A stretch of DNA of 64,000 nucleotides from Clitoria ternatea (lineage: Eukaryota; Streptophyta; Magnoliopsida; Fabales; Fabaceae): contig CM075676.1 in NCBI GenBank assembly GCA_037962975.1, forward strand, positions 97,100,001 to 97,164,000, given 5' to 3'. Positions 49,898 to 61,297 of this stretch are shown piece by piece. Numbering within the stretch: position 1 is the stretch's first letter; each line of letters opens with the position of its first letter. The notes under the pieces were generated by a model. That model did no database searches, was not told where the DNA came from, and saw only the letters and a list, made by a program, of their open reading frames with translations. The translations under genes were made by a program, and so were the position numbers.

Positions 49898-52577
49898 ATG
49901 AGAGGAAAGAGGGCAGGGTCACGTTCTAGGGTTTCTGTTCGTCCCATGTTCTCTGACATTGAGAGTGGAGATGATGCTTTTTATACTGGGAGGGACTCGA
50001 CGTTTTATAGCAGCGTGGAGTACTTTAGTAATGCTGTACATTCATTTGTGTCAGGAGGTGTTTCCCATACACAAGTGCTGACTATGGCAGAGTGCAGAAA
50101 TGTTGTATTGCATGGGTTGGATTGGGAGAAAACACTCGAAAATGACCCTTACTGTTGGGTTGAGGAAGATGTCAAGGATGCTTCCTCTCGACATGCGACG
50201 ACAAGCGGAGGGGTAGTGGAGTTGTCTGTTCCTGTTTGGAAGGACGAGAAGTATGAGGATAGGTTCATCGTCCGTTCACCCAAGACGTATGAACGGGTCT
50301 GCCATCGTCCTCAGGATAATCATACCATATATATGTACGATATTCTGTTCACCCAGTTAGGGGTGCGCTTCCCATTGAATAAATTCCAGATGGGTGTGCT
50401 CAGGTTCTTGGATTGTGCCCCCTCCCAGCTGCATCCGAATGGATGGGGAATAGTGCGCAGCTTTGAGGTAATGGCTGAACATTTGGGGTTTACGCCTACA
50501 GTGGCGTTGTTTTTCTCCTTCTGCCGCATTATGAGGAGAGTAAATATGAAAACCGGCGGCATGGGTTTTGTGACTCTCCGGGCGGAGCCAAAGATTCTAA
50601 ACTTTAAGGCGTTTGCTGACTCCGCCAAGGAAGGCGGACTTCACTTCAGGATGAGTTTCGTGAAGATATCCGTCAGGAAGGACAAACCTGTTTTTTGGCG
50701 GAATAAGGAGGGTGTTGATAAATTCCCAGTGGCATGGACGCATGAGCACTTTCTCTTAACCAAACAAGCATATGAAGTTGAGGAGGGTGCTCTATCGGCG
50801 GCGTCTGTGGAAGTACTCCGGATGTTGAAAGAGTACAACTCCGTCCACAAGCTGATTCTTTGTCGAAGGCTGCTTGGGCGGGATGCTCAAGGATACTTGA
50901 GTAATATTATGAACAATTGCAATGTGATTGAGTATTTCCTCTATCTTGCATTTTCTAACTGAATCCTCATTTTGTTATTTTGCAGGAGAAATCGCGGAGT
51001 TCCCTGGGATGGACCGTATTAAGCAGATGCAAATGAGCCGCAGGGAAAGGAACGCGGAGAATAATGTGCAGCCCAGGAGGAGTTTGACTGCTGCTCTCAC
51101 AAAGACCCTTCCCTTCCCTGTCTCCACCAACATAGCAAATTTTGAAGGTGGTGCAGGATCTTCAGCAGCTGCTGTTGAAAGGCGTTCTAAAAAACGCCAA
51201 GAACCAGAAGCTGCTGAAGAAGAAGAGGAAATAGACCTCCAGCCTTTGCAAAGAAGGAGGACTAAGGGCAAGAAGAGGGCTGAGGCGGGGACGTCAATTG
51301 ATGCCGCCATTGATTTGGAGGAGACTCCGGAAGTACCTGTTGTGGGTACTTCTGCTGCTATGGGCGGAGCTGAAGGCATTCTCGAAGAAGATGTCGAGGG
51401 GGAACAAGCGGAGGGATTGCAAGCTGCTTCTGGCCAGGATATGGGGGACGAGACTGAGGGAATTCAAATCTCCCCAGTCCGCCCGTCTGAGGATCCCGCC
51501 CTGAGTTTGACCACTCGAGGTACAGCAGTTTTCCCGATTGATGTGCCAGGGGAATCATCCAGGCGGTTGGTCTCTTTGCCTGAGGCGGGGTCTCGCTTGA
51601 ATCCCTTTCTGTACTTCACGAATATAGGATCCCGTCAAGCAGAGAGGCGTGATCCAGAATACATCCTCCGCCCCGACATCGACTTTGACGAGATTCCGGA
51701 GGGAGCAGCAGCTGCGAGGTGGCACCTTGCAGAGATAGATGGTTTCCTGGCCTCTGTCCCTCGGATAGCTGACGTTGCTGCCGAGGCCAACATGTTCCAG
51801 GCGTCTTACCACGAGTCTGTGGAAAAGATTCGTAGCTTGGAACATGACAATGAGCAGCTGTCGGAGGTGATCAAGGCGAAGGATAAACATCTTGACACCG
51901 CCGATGCTAACACCAAGAAGCTGGAGGAGGAGCTGGCTCGGGTGAGAGCTGATAACGCTTTGCTGGAGAAGCAGGTCTCCGGCTTAAAAGAGCAAAATAA
52001 AAAACTGGGCGAGGAGGTGAATGGCCTGACCCAGGTGAGGGCTGACAATAATCTGCTAAAACAACAGATCTCAGACTTAATTCAACAGAAACAAAAATTG
52101 GGTGAGGATGCAAGTGAGCTCCAGCAGAGGTTGATTTTTCTTGAACTTGATAAGGCCACTGCTGAAGATACCTGGGTGGCGGAGTTAGACCAAGCAGCTA
52201 CTGCGTACACTAACCTTGAAAAACAGGTTGAAGTGTTGCAAGCTGAAAAAGCTACCTCTGAGGCCGTCAATGAAAAGCTTGACAAGGATTTACAATCCAC
52301 GCTGGATGCGGCTGAGGCAGCGATTGATGATGCTTTCAGCATGGCTGTTCGTCAACTCCGTTACCGCAATCCAGGTGTTGCTCTGACCACCACAGGCATT
52401 CATCCTTATTATGAATTCATCAATGGAGAATTGATGGTGCCTGTTCAAGGGGGTCATGCTCCTGCGCCCAATGACGAATATGTTCTGGCGGACTTGCCTC
52501 CCTCTCAAAGTTTAAGCAAACCTGGTGAAGGTCAGGCCACCTCTGTCCAACAAGAAGGGACGCCGCCCAACCCTTAA
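49898..52577 (+). CDS. Antisense extra ORF protein of the Tat element (plant gypsy-type transposon domain), two exons
   Basis: Exon 1 is 49898-50900 and exon 2 is 50986-52577. The joined frame is 864 codons plus a stop at 52575-52577. Start choice: MRGKRAGSRSR at 49898. An in-frame ATG at 49712 would add a hydrophobic, UTR-like leader right at the expected transcription start. Residues of about 150-215 (FPLNKFQMGVLRFL, PSQLHPNGW, FFSFCRIMRR) match the plant family annotated as putative gypsy-type transposon (PF04195). Exon 2 holds a basic patch (RRRTKGKKR), acidic linkers and a long coiled coil at about residues 605-770. There is no catalytic motif, and the molecular role is not known. Tat elements are known to carry such ORFs antisense to pol. 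This one is uninterrupted while the neighbouring gag-pol has a stop. Confidence 0.82.
50901..50985 (+). other. Intron of the antisense Tat gene (85 bases)
   Basis: The donor GTAATATT follows TTGA, and the acceptor TTATTTTGCAG ends at 50985. A branch-like CTAAC lies at 50955-50959. Exon 1 ends after one base of a codon and exon 2 starts at the second base, so the frame is kept. Without splicing, exon 1 stops at about 50960. A GT at 50924 would break the frame and is rejected. Confidence 0.75.
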
Positions 52578-52769
52578 AGACCAGCTCCTGAAACCTTTCG
52601 CCAGCTTTTATTTTTTGAATTTTGTTAATATTGCCTTGTTCCAGGATAGGCTCTGGACTTTTATCAATCCTTGACAATATTAATGAAGTATATTTCCTGC
52701 AAATGTATACTTGCTCATAGATGTAGTGTTTAAGTCCGTCGTATTTATGCCTTGTATAATGATATTGAG

Positions 52770-53475
52770 AAGGCGGAATATTTATCTGAGGACTTAATGA
52801 AATATGACTAAGTATAACGAGGCGGAATGGCCTTTTTGAGAATTTAACTGAAGTAATTTCAATAGTGAGGCGTAGTAACCTCGTGGGAATTTCATTGAAA
52901 TGATTTTAATAGTGAGGCGTAGTAGCCTCTTAGGAATTTAAAAGGAATTGGATTCCGTAAGAAGGCGATGTGGCCTCTTAGGACTTTAAAAGGAATTGGA
53001 TTCCGTAAGAAGGCGGTGTGGCCTCTTAGGAATTTCAGTGAAGTTGTATTCCGTAAGGAGGCGGAGTAGCCTCTTAGGAATTTCAATGAAGTTGTATTCC
53101 GTAAGGAGGCGGAGTAGCCTCTTAGGAATTTCAATGAAGTTGTATTCCGTAAGGAGGCGGAGTAGCCTCTTAGGAATTTCAATGAAGTTGTATTCCGTAA
53201 GGAGGCGGAGTAGCCTCTTAGGAATTTCAATGAAGTTGTATTCCGTAAGGAGGCGGAGTAGCCTCTTAGGAATTTCAATGAAGTTGTATTCCGTAAGGAG
53301 GCGGAGTAGCCTCTTAGGAATTTCAATGAAGTTGTATTCCGTAAGGAGGCGGAGTAGCCTCTTAGGAATTTCAATGAAGTTGTATTCCGTAAGGAGGCGG
53401 AGTAGCCTCTTAGGAATTTCAATGAAGTTGTATTCCGTAAGGAGGCGGAGTAGCCTCTTAGGAATTTCAATGAAG
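52770..53475. repeat. 48-base tandem array, about 14 units
   Basis: Unit motifs are GGAGGCGGAGTAGCCTCTTA and TTCCGTAA. Units from about 53040 to 53475 are nearly identical (nine in a row). Units to the left become steadily more divergent (GAAGGCGATGTGG, GAGGCGTAGTAACC, GAGGCGGAATGG). Since 48 is divisible by 3, all frames stay open, which makes false 164-192 codon ORFs on both strands. The array lies between pol and the antisense gene, where Tat elements are known to carry variable tandem repeats. Confidence 0.93.
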
Positions 53476-53659
53476 CACAATTTTACAAGTATTGAACTTA
53501 CTTGAACTTGTTGGGTAGTGCTTGAATTTGTTTCTCATGTACTCCGTAAACATTGGGAGTTAGGCAGAGTCAAGTTTTGGATGGAATGTTCATCCTTTTG
53601 CATTTTGATTGGAGTGCAACTCCTGATTGAATGAAAATCATCGAAGTGAGGATTGCTAT

Positions 53660-54200
53660 GGTGCAGCATATAGCTGCGACACCAATTTATCCTGCAAGAA
53701 ATTGGTTAAACCTTTGAGGCGGTATGGTGCAGCGTATAGCTGTGACACCAATTCGTCCTGCAAGAATTTGGTTAAACCTTCGAGGCGGTATGGTGCAGCA
53801 TATAGCTGTGACACCAGTTCATCCTGCAAGAAATTGGTTGGGGTTAGCGTGGTGCAGCATATAGCTGAGACACCAGTTCATCCTGCAAGAAATTGGTTGG
53901 GGTTAGCGTGGTGCAGCATATAGCTGAGACACCAGCTCTTCCCACAAGAAGTCTGCAGGACCTTGGGGGCGAATTAGTGCAGCATATAGCTGTGACACTA
54001 GTTCTTTCCATAGGCGGCCTGCGGGACCTTGGAGTCGGTATGGTGCAGCATATAGCTGAGACACCAATCCTTTCCCCCCAAGGAGTTTTCTGTACCTTAG
54101 GGTCGGTATGGTGCAGCATATAGCTGAGACACCAATCCTTTCCCCCCAAGGAGTTTTCTGTACCTTAGGGTCGGTATGGTGCAGCATATAGCTGAGACAC
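53660..54200. repeat. 59-68-base tandem array, nine units
   Basis: The core GCAGCATATAGCTG starts at 53663, 53729 (one change), 53795, 53854, 53913, 53979, 54045, 54113 and 54181, with spacings of 66, 66, 59, 59, 66, 66, 68 and 68. Each core sits in GGTGCAGCATATAGCTGAGACACCA-like text that can pair with itself. Neighbouring units share their own spacers, so duplications were local. Open frames here are artefacts. Confidence 0.93.
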
Positions 54201-54507
54201 CAATCCCCCAAGGAGTTTTTGTTGACTCCGTTTGTGAAGCGGCGTTGCATGTTGGTTGATCTTTATGGAATAAAGAGTTATGCGTTTGTGCTTCAATTTT
54301 AGAGTCGTTTTATCTGCATGGGAATAAATTCTGCCATGGATAATCAATTCAGAGTTAGAGTGAAGATTAAATGCAGGAAGGCATTTCATTGGGAATGGAA
54401 TTACATAAAAGATTGAGTTGGGAGATATCTTTTCGAAACCTTTTCAAGGAAAGCATACAGAGGAGGATCCTTGAGTTAGGAAGAAAAGATCATACCGTAT
54501 TACCCAA
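54201..54507. other. Untranslated stretch after Tat pol
   Basis: Between the second tandem array and the gag-pol stop codon (54508-54510, reverse). No ORF or repeat is recognised; it is part of the element's 3' untranslated region. Confidence 0.6.
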
Positions 54508-57500
54508 CTAACTGTAATATATGCGTAAATTCAAAATATTCCATTTATTTCTGACCGGAGTGCCATCCAAGTTCTCTAGGCGGTATGTACCTTTGCCCAA
54601 GACCTCGGTGACTCGGTATGGACCTTCCCAATTTGGTGCCAACTTGCCTTGGTGCGCAAATTTGTTGCCAATGTTGGCCCTTCTCAGGACCAAATCTCCC
54701 TCTTGGAAACGGCGTTCACACATGCGTGCGTTATACCGTTTGGCGGCCTTTGCTTTGACAGCTTGATCTCTCACAAAGGCTTCCTCTCTTAACTCCGCCA
54801 AAACCTCCAATTCGTGTGCGAGGTTCTGTTGGTTGGCCTCCTCATTGAAATAGAGGACTCGAGCTGAAGGGGCTGTTAATTCAATGGGAATGACTGCCTC
54901 GACTCCATATGTCAGCCGATATGGAGATTCATTCGTAGTGGAGTGTGGGGTGGTTCTATATGCCCATAAAACGTGGCATAATTGATTTGCCCAGTCTCCC
55001 TTTGCCTCACCAAGGCGTTTTTTGAGGCCCTTCAAGATTTCTCTGTTGGCGACCTCTGCTTGTCCATTGGTTTGAGGGTGTTCCACAGAAGAGAAAATCT
55101 GCGTGATGCTGAGATTTTCTAAGAGTTCAGTGAACTTGCGATCTGTGAACTGGGTGCCATTATCAGTGACTATGCGTTCAGGGACTCCGAAACGTGCAAT
55201 GATATTCTCATAGACGAATCTTCGAGTCCTGGCTGACGTTATGTGCACCACTGCCTCTGCCTCAATCCATTTGGTGAAATAATCAACACCAACTATCAAG
55301 TATTTGATACCACCGGGAGCAGTTGGGAATGGACCTAGAATATCCATACCCCATTGATAGAAAGGCCAGGGCGTTATTGATGATGACATTTCCTCAGCTG
55401 GAGTATGGTGAAAATTCGCGAATCGTTGACATTGATCGCATTTTTGAACATATGAGGCGGTGTCTTGCTTCATAGTGGGCCACCAATACCCCGCCCTGAG
55501 GATCTTTCTCACTAGACTTCGTGCCCCTGGATGATGTCCACACTGCCCTTCATGGACTTCTTCCAAAACAGCTTGCACCTCGTTTTCATTTATGCAAATT
55601 AAATATGGGACAGAAATTCCTCGGCGGTATAGCTGCCCATCTAGGAGCGTATAATAGGGTGCCTCTCTCCTTAGCTTCTTTCGCTCAAGATCATCCGTGG
55701 GTAATTGTCCATTAACAAGATAACGAACTATTGGTGTTACCCAGGAGTTATCATCAACGGGGCGGCTTTTAATCATATGAATTGAAGAGGGAAGGGATAT
55801 ACTTGGCTCGGCCAAAGTACTCTGTACAACCGTGGTTGTACACCCCGCCTTCTTTGTGCTGGCTAACCTGGACAGGATATCAGCTCGCGTATTTTCTTCG
55901 CGAGGTACATGCTTGAAAGTTACTTCATCGAAGCGCTGTTTCAGCTCATTGACGCAGTCCAGATATTGTTGCAGTAGAGGTTCTTTAGCCTGATACTCAC
56001 CAAGAATTTGTGAGATGACTAGTTGAGAATCACTGCATAGGGTGACAGTTTTGGCCCCAATATCTTGTGCTGCTCTGAGTCCGGCTAAACAGGCTTCATA
56101 CTCCGCCTGATTGTTAGACGTAGTGAAGGTAAAGTGCAATGAAATTTCAAGATGTACCCCGTCATCACTTTCTATAACGATTCCTGCCCCACATCCTTTG
56201 CTGTTTGAAGACCCATCGACGTATACTGTCCAGTGTGAATGATCTGCATCTGGGTTAGAGCCTGTTAATTCAACTACGAAATCTGCTAGGACTTGTGCCT
56301 TAATAGCAGTTCTTGGTTCGTAGGATATGTCGAATTCAGAGAGCTCTATGGCCCATTTGATCATCCTTCCTGCCAAGTCTGGCTTGAACAATATAGTACG
56401 GAGTGGCAAGTCTGTGCGAATCAGGATGGGATGTGCATGGAAATATGGTCTTAGACGTCGTGAGGCCCAAACAACTGCAAGTGCTGCCTTTTCAATCTTC
56501 TGATAACGGCACTCCGCACCATGCAATGTTTTACCAGTGAAGTATACCGGTCGTTGGCCTTCGACTGTTTCTTTGACCAGTGCCACTGCCAGCGCTTCAT
56601 CTGAAACAGACAAATAAACGATGAGTTGCTCACCTGGGCTTGGTTTTACCAGGATTGGAGGGCTGGCTAAGACATTTTTCAAGCTCTGGAAGGCCGCCTC
56701 TTGCTCTGGGCCCCAATTGAATTTTTTATCCTTCTTCAGCATCTTGTACAAGGGGAGAGAGCGATGAGCCATTTTTGGCATGAATCGTGCTAGAGCAGCG
56801 ATTTTGCCATTGAGGGATTGTACCTCTTTCAATGTTTTGGGGCTCTGCAACTCTTGTATCACACGACACTTGTCAGGATTAGCTTCTATGCCTCTTTGCG
56901 TTAACATGAAACCCAAAAATCTCCCCCCAGGCACAGCAAATGTACATTTTAGTGGGTTGAGTCTCATGTTGTATTGCCGTAGGCGTTGAAAAATGAGGCG
57001 TAAGTCTTCAACATGGTCTCCTCCTTCTGGGGTTTTGGCGATAATGTCATCAATATAAACCTCCACCAGCTTTGTGTGCATGCCCTCAAAGACTTTGTTG
57101 ATCATGCGCTGGTAGGTGGCCCCAGCATTCTTCAGCCCAAATGGCATGACATTGTAGCAAAAGACCCCTCTGTCGTTGATAAATGCTGTTTTCTCCTGAT
57201 CATCCTCGCACATTGGAATTTGGTTGTATCCGGAGTAAGCATCCATGAAGGATAGATACTTGTATCCTGATGAATCGTCAACCAGCCTGTCAATGTTGGG
57301 GAGAGGATAAGGATCTTTGGGACAACATTTATTCAAATCAACGTAGTCTATGCACATGCGCCATTTGCCATTGGCTTTCTGCACCATAACCACGTTGGAC
57401 AGCCAAGAAGAGTAACGGAGTTCCCTGACGAATCCCGCCTTAAGGAGTTCTTCGGTTTGTTCGCAAGCAGCATTTTGCTTAGCAGGACCCATACGCCGTT

Positions 57501-59955
57501 TCTTTTGTGCCACTGGCTTAGTTTCAGGATACACCGCCAGGCGGTGGCAACAGAAGTTAGGATCCATACCAGGCATGTCTGCGGCTGTCCAGGCAAAAAT
57601 TTCCTTATATTCATGGAGGAGTGCAATCAGTCTCGCTTCCATGTTAGGCTCCAGCTTGTCATTAATGTTAGTTATTTGCTCCGGGGTGCTACCCAAAACA
57701 ATAGACTTGGAGCCACCTTCAGGAGTTGGTTTCAAAGGGTTCAGTGGGTCTATAGAAGACTCCGCCCTGGGATCAAGATCCACCAAGTTGACGGATGCCG
57801 CCGCACTGTTTCCTTCATTCAATTTCCTTTTCTTAGACATGGTTTCAAGCTTCACCATGTTAAGACTTAAATTGTAACAGTAACGAGCCATCTCCTGGTC
57901 ACCCCTGACGGATGAGACTTGATTATCTTTATCAATGAACTTGATTAACAAGTGGGGGGTTGAAACGATGGCTTCCATGGCATTCAGAGTAGGCCGCCCA
58001 ATGATGCCATTGTATGGGGATTTAACATCAATGACGAGGACCCTGGATTTCACAGTCCTTGCTCCAGGTTCACCATCGAAGGTAATCCTTGTGTCCAAGT
58101 AGCCTTTAGTAGGCTGTTTGGCGCCATTAAAGGCTGTGAGGTCCTGTGTGTAAGGCTGCAAATCAGCGTCAGTCAGTCCCATGCGTTTAAAACAGTCATA
58201 AAAAATAACGTCGCAGGAACTTCCCTGGTCAACTAGGATGCGTTTTACATCCATATTAGCGATCACCGCAATGATCACTACTGCATCATCTCCCTCAGGG
58301 ATGGTTGGGCCAAAATCATCATCTGTGAAAGTTATAGGCGGAGTCTGAACTCCGTCCCTGAATGGGCGATATTCTTTGTTCTTGCCCTGCACAGATAAGA
58401 TCATACGATGATGATTTTTCCGGGCGTTGTTTGAGGGTCCGCCTCCTGCGAAGCCTCCAGCAATCATGTCCACCACCTGCCTTTTACCTCGCGACCTAGG
58501 TTCAGGGCTCGGTTCTCGTTGGGCGGACTCCAAAACAATACCTTTTTGTTTCTCTGACACCGCCGTACGCTTTGGTTCCCGAGTACTATCAGGATCCGGA
58601 GAGCGATCACGATGTCGCTTTTCAAACTTCTCAGGCTCATCATGAGATTTGCCTTTGAACAGGTAATGTTTCAGTTTACCTTCTCGAATGAGCACCTCAA
58701 TAGTATTTTTGAGTTGCTTGCATTCTTCCGTGGTGTGGCCAACTGATTCATGGAATTCACAATATTTCCTTGGGTTTCCACCGCGCCTGATTGGGGGTGG
58801 ACGTTGAATTCCATAAACATTGAGGGTGGTCCATCCTATCTCACGCAAGATTTGCTCGCAGGTTGTGTTCAGTGGTGCATAGTGAGCAAAATTGAACACG
58901 CGTCTGTCTTGCTGTTTAAAAGGTTGGTTCCCTACTTTGTCTCTTTGGTTGGATTTGTCGTTCTTCAACAATTTATCTTTCCCTTTGTCTTGGGATGGAG
59001 TTGTAGGGAGTGGTTTACTGCGAGATGCAGTGGCTTCCAGATGCATCTCAATACCCACGTACTTAGATGCCTTCCTGCGAAATTCCTCCATCGTAGTTGG
59101 AGGTCCCTTTGCCAAAGACAAAGCGAAAGGTGACTTTGGTTGCATAGCTTCTATGAGAATATGCAACTGGATTGCCTCAGTCAGATCAGGGACCATGGCC
59201 GCCTCTTTATAAAATCTCTTAAGGAAATCCTTCAGAGATTCTTTGTCGCCTTGTTTGATCTGAGCCAAGGTATGAGAGGTTCTGGGTGCATCCCTGGAGA
59301 TCACGAAGTGGCTTCCAAAAGCTGAGGCCAGCTCCTCCCACGAATCAATGGAACCTGAAGGTAAGCTCTTGAACCAGCTAAGAGCTTCACCTGTAAGAGT
59401 TCTGGGAAACATTCTGCACATGATGTCCTCCTCAGCTCCTAGAAACATGGCCTCATAGATATAAGCATCTAAATGCTTAGAGGGATCTGTTTCCCCAGTA
59501 TATTTCCCTATAGAAATGGGCTGCATGGTTTACAAGTGTCTGGGTACATGTACATTCATGAGCCTTTTGGAAAATGGGATACTCATCTTATATCCTGAGG
59601 GGGAAGCGTTTGAGCCTGCTCTCCTTCCTTCCTGATGCTGAGCATTTACCAGTGGGAGGCTTCGTTGCTCCTCCATGTACGTAGGAATACGAGAGTAGTG
59701 AGGAGTACTTGATTCCTCCTGCATGTGTGATTCATGATGTGGTTGTCTTGCGGGACCAGCTTTCTCATGCGCTGGGTTTGCTTTTTCACGACGAAGTTCT
59801 GCAAGTTCTTCTCTCAAGATTCGAATCATGTCATCTCTCGGATCTGGAGAATCAGCCTGCGTTGCTTTTTTCTTAGCACCATCATCGAAGTTAAGGCGTC
59901 TGGGATTGCGTGGAGGAGAATCCTCGTTCTGCATCTCTGGTCCTTGTCCCTCCAT
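54508..59955 (-). pseudogene. gag-pol: Tat-group gag-pol polyprotein, one nonsense codon
   Basis: The frame runs from ATG 59955 to the stop at 54508-54510 and is broken once, by TAA at 59530-59532. It leaves 141 gag residues, then 1672 open codons from 59526. Residues below count from 59526. Gag core spans 1-165, and a degenerate zinc-binding box CEFHESVGHTTEEC sits near 255-270. Protease VDQGSS lies near 430. RT lies at about 735-850 with YIDD near 825, followed by the first RNase H at about 960-1080. A second, archaeal-type RNase H starts at VYVDGSS near 1100 and includes NNQAEYEA and CSDSQL. The integrase zinc finger is near 1330-1370, with catalytic positions at WGMDILGPF near 1393, VTDNGTQF near 1453 and QAEVANRE near 1490. 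All catalytic motifs are intact. Apart from the one stop this is a nearly complete coding copy. Confidence 0.92.
59530..59532 (-). other. Nonsense codon in Tat gag
   Basis: TAA follows residues VPRHL. The frame continues without shift into TMQPISIGKYTGETDP. It is the only break in 1816 codons. Readthrough or reinitiation at 59526 cannot be judged from sequence. Confidence 0.88.
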
Positions 59956-59999
59956 TGATGATGAAGATTGATCAAGATTGTGGGATTACCTAGTTTACA

Positions 60000-60018
60000 G
60001 GTCCCACTGGGCGTGCCA
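60000..60018 (-). other. Primer-binding site of the Tat element
   Basis: Reverse strand TGGCACGCCCAGTGGGACC directly after the LTR. It starts with TGG, so it pairs with a tRNA ending in CCA. Related Tat elements have a TTGGCG-type site at this place. I cannot name the tRNA with certainty. Confidence 0.7.
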
Positions 60019-60366
60019 ATGAACTGTTCTTTACAGGGGGTGTAGAAGTGTGCTTATAGAACAACTCAAAATATACATATAAGTGTGTTTTGATACAAAG
60101 CAATATATGTATAAATGTAAATACAAAGAGTCTTCGTATGTTGAGGCGGAGTGTAATGTACTGCGGGGCGGTGTCACAGTCCGCCTGACGGGATCTGATT
60201 TGCCTTGACCCAATTGGGGGTGGTACCTGCAATCGTTCTCCGACGCTCAAGTCAGTATCTCAGAATACTTAGAGACTTAGAAAGATAATCAGAGAAGATT
60301 ATGCAAGTAATAGAGTGTCAGGTTCAGAGAATGGGAATCTGCCCCCTTATACCTTTTCAAGAGAGG

Positions 60367-60374
60367 TTTATATA
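60367..60374 (-). promoter_or_regulatory. TATA box of the Tat LTR
   Basis: TATATAAA on the reverse strand, about 540 bases into the LTR. It drives the gag-pol strand and faces the antisense gene promoter at 49679. Confidence 0.65.
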
Positions 60375-60659
60375 CCTGTCACGGGTGCTGCATTATTGGT
60401 AGGACCCGCTCCTTGTCTCCAGGCATAATGCTGAAAAGGTAGTGGGTCCCTGCGCCGTTTACTAGCACCATTATTGTAGTAGGTATCACAACTTGTCTGG
60501 AAAGCGTTAGTGCTTTAATATTTTATTGTTATTTCCCTTTATGCGTGACAGCGTGATTCCCATTATTAACCTCTCAAGACAGAGTCAATCTCGTGCCGGG
60601 GTTGTGAGTATGGGCTCGCTACGCAGTGTGGGAAATTCAGTATTCCGCCTGAGTTGAGC

Positions 60660-60805
60660 CTATGGCTTGGCGGAGTAACAACTTTGGCGAGGTTACATTC
60701 CTTGACGGAGTAACATGCCTGGACGGAGTTACATTCCTTGGCGGGGTAACGTGCCTGGGCGGAGTCATGAACCTTGGCGGTGTTACTTGCCCTGGCGGTA
60801 TGCAC
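60660..60805 (-). repeat. About 20-base direct repeats in U3 of the Tat LTR
   Basis: Seven imperfect units of TTGGCGGAGTAACATGCC type (variants GACGGAGTTACATTCC, GGCGGGGTAACGTGCC) lie upstream of the TATA box in LTR orientation. Such U3 repeats often act as enhancer-like elements in plant LTRs; here that is inference. Confidence 0.75.
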
Positions 60806-61289
60806 TCCGTATAGTATTTGTAGTGTATTTGAAGAGTACTTCTCTTTATTCCAAATGCTGATCTGGCAAGGCATTGAAGCCATGCTCTTGGGGGCCGGTG
60901 TTAGGACCGGATCAAATAGTAATAGTAACTAATAAATTTTGAATAATAGTGGTAAATAATAAATTTTGAATAATAACAGTAAATGGTAAAGTGTAAATAG
61001 TAACAGTAAATAGTGAATAGTAACAGTAAATCATAAAAATAATATAGTGGTAATGTATTTTTACCATAGTAACTTATTCATAATAGTACTAGTATATTAA
61101 TGGTTTAAGAGTGCTAAACAGAATAAACTAAATAATCATAAAAAGAATATAGAAGAAAGCTATTATTACCTTACACCTCTGGCAGAATCCCTTTTTACCA
61201 AAAGAATTCACTTTCCACTAATTTCTTAAGTACTATCTCTTTAGATTCTCTCTCTAATTTTGGTGTGTAAATATGGTAAATGAGCCATC

Positions 61290-61297
61290 TATTTATA
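61290..61297 (-). promoter_or_regulatory. TATA box of family G copy 3
   Basis: TATAAATA on the reverse strand, about 620 bases from the LTR start at 61918; mirror of 45902-45909. Confidence 0.6.

Larger units (their letters stand above)
49563..60914 (-). mobile_element. Tat/Ogre-group Ty3/gypsy element with a single LTR
   Basis: It is flanked by AATAG (49558-49562 and 60915-60919), with outer ends TGAACT and GGATCA. Read on the reverse strand: 5' LTR 60914-60020, primer site 60018-60000, gag-pol 59955-54508, two tandem arrays (54194-53660 and 53475-52770), then an opposite-strand spliced gene (52577-49898). A 3' LTR should follow, but only its last 9 bases (TGAACTGTT, 49563-49571) are present. 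Lineage evidence: two RNase H-type domains, the antisense extra ORF and the tandem repeats after pol. The polypurine tract is lost with the LTR. Confidence 0.9.
60020..60914 (-). repeat. Only remaining LTR (5' LTR) of the Tat element, 895 bases
   Basis: Read on the reverse strand it starts TGATCCGGTCC (60914) and ends GAACAGTTCA (60020). The ends and the TTCTCCGACGCTCAAGT block resemble the solo LTR 35385-36155. The TATA box is at 60367-60374. Short direct repeats of about 20 bases built on TGGCGGAGTAACATTCC occupy about 60660-60805. Confidence 0.88.

Noticed and set aside
52892..53505. Repetitive proteins of 160-190 residues on both strands
   Set aside because: The 48-base unit keeps all frames open; these are by-products of the tandem array.
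52770..54200. CRISPR array
   Set aside because: Plant DNA; the repeats are contiguous tandem units without unique spacers and have no cas genes.
53627..54250. Cys-rich repeat protein frames (CCT motifs)
   Set aside because: Produced by the 59-68-base array; frames shift between units and no start or domain is conserved.
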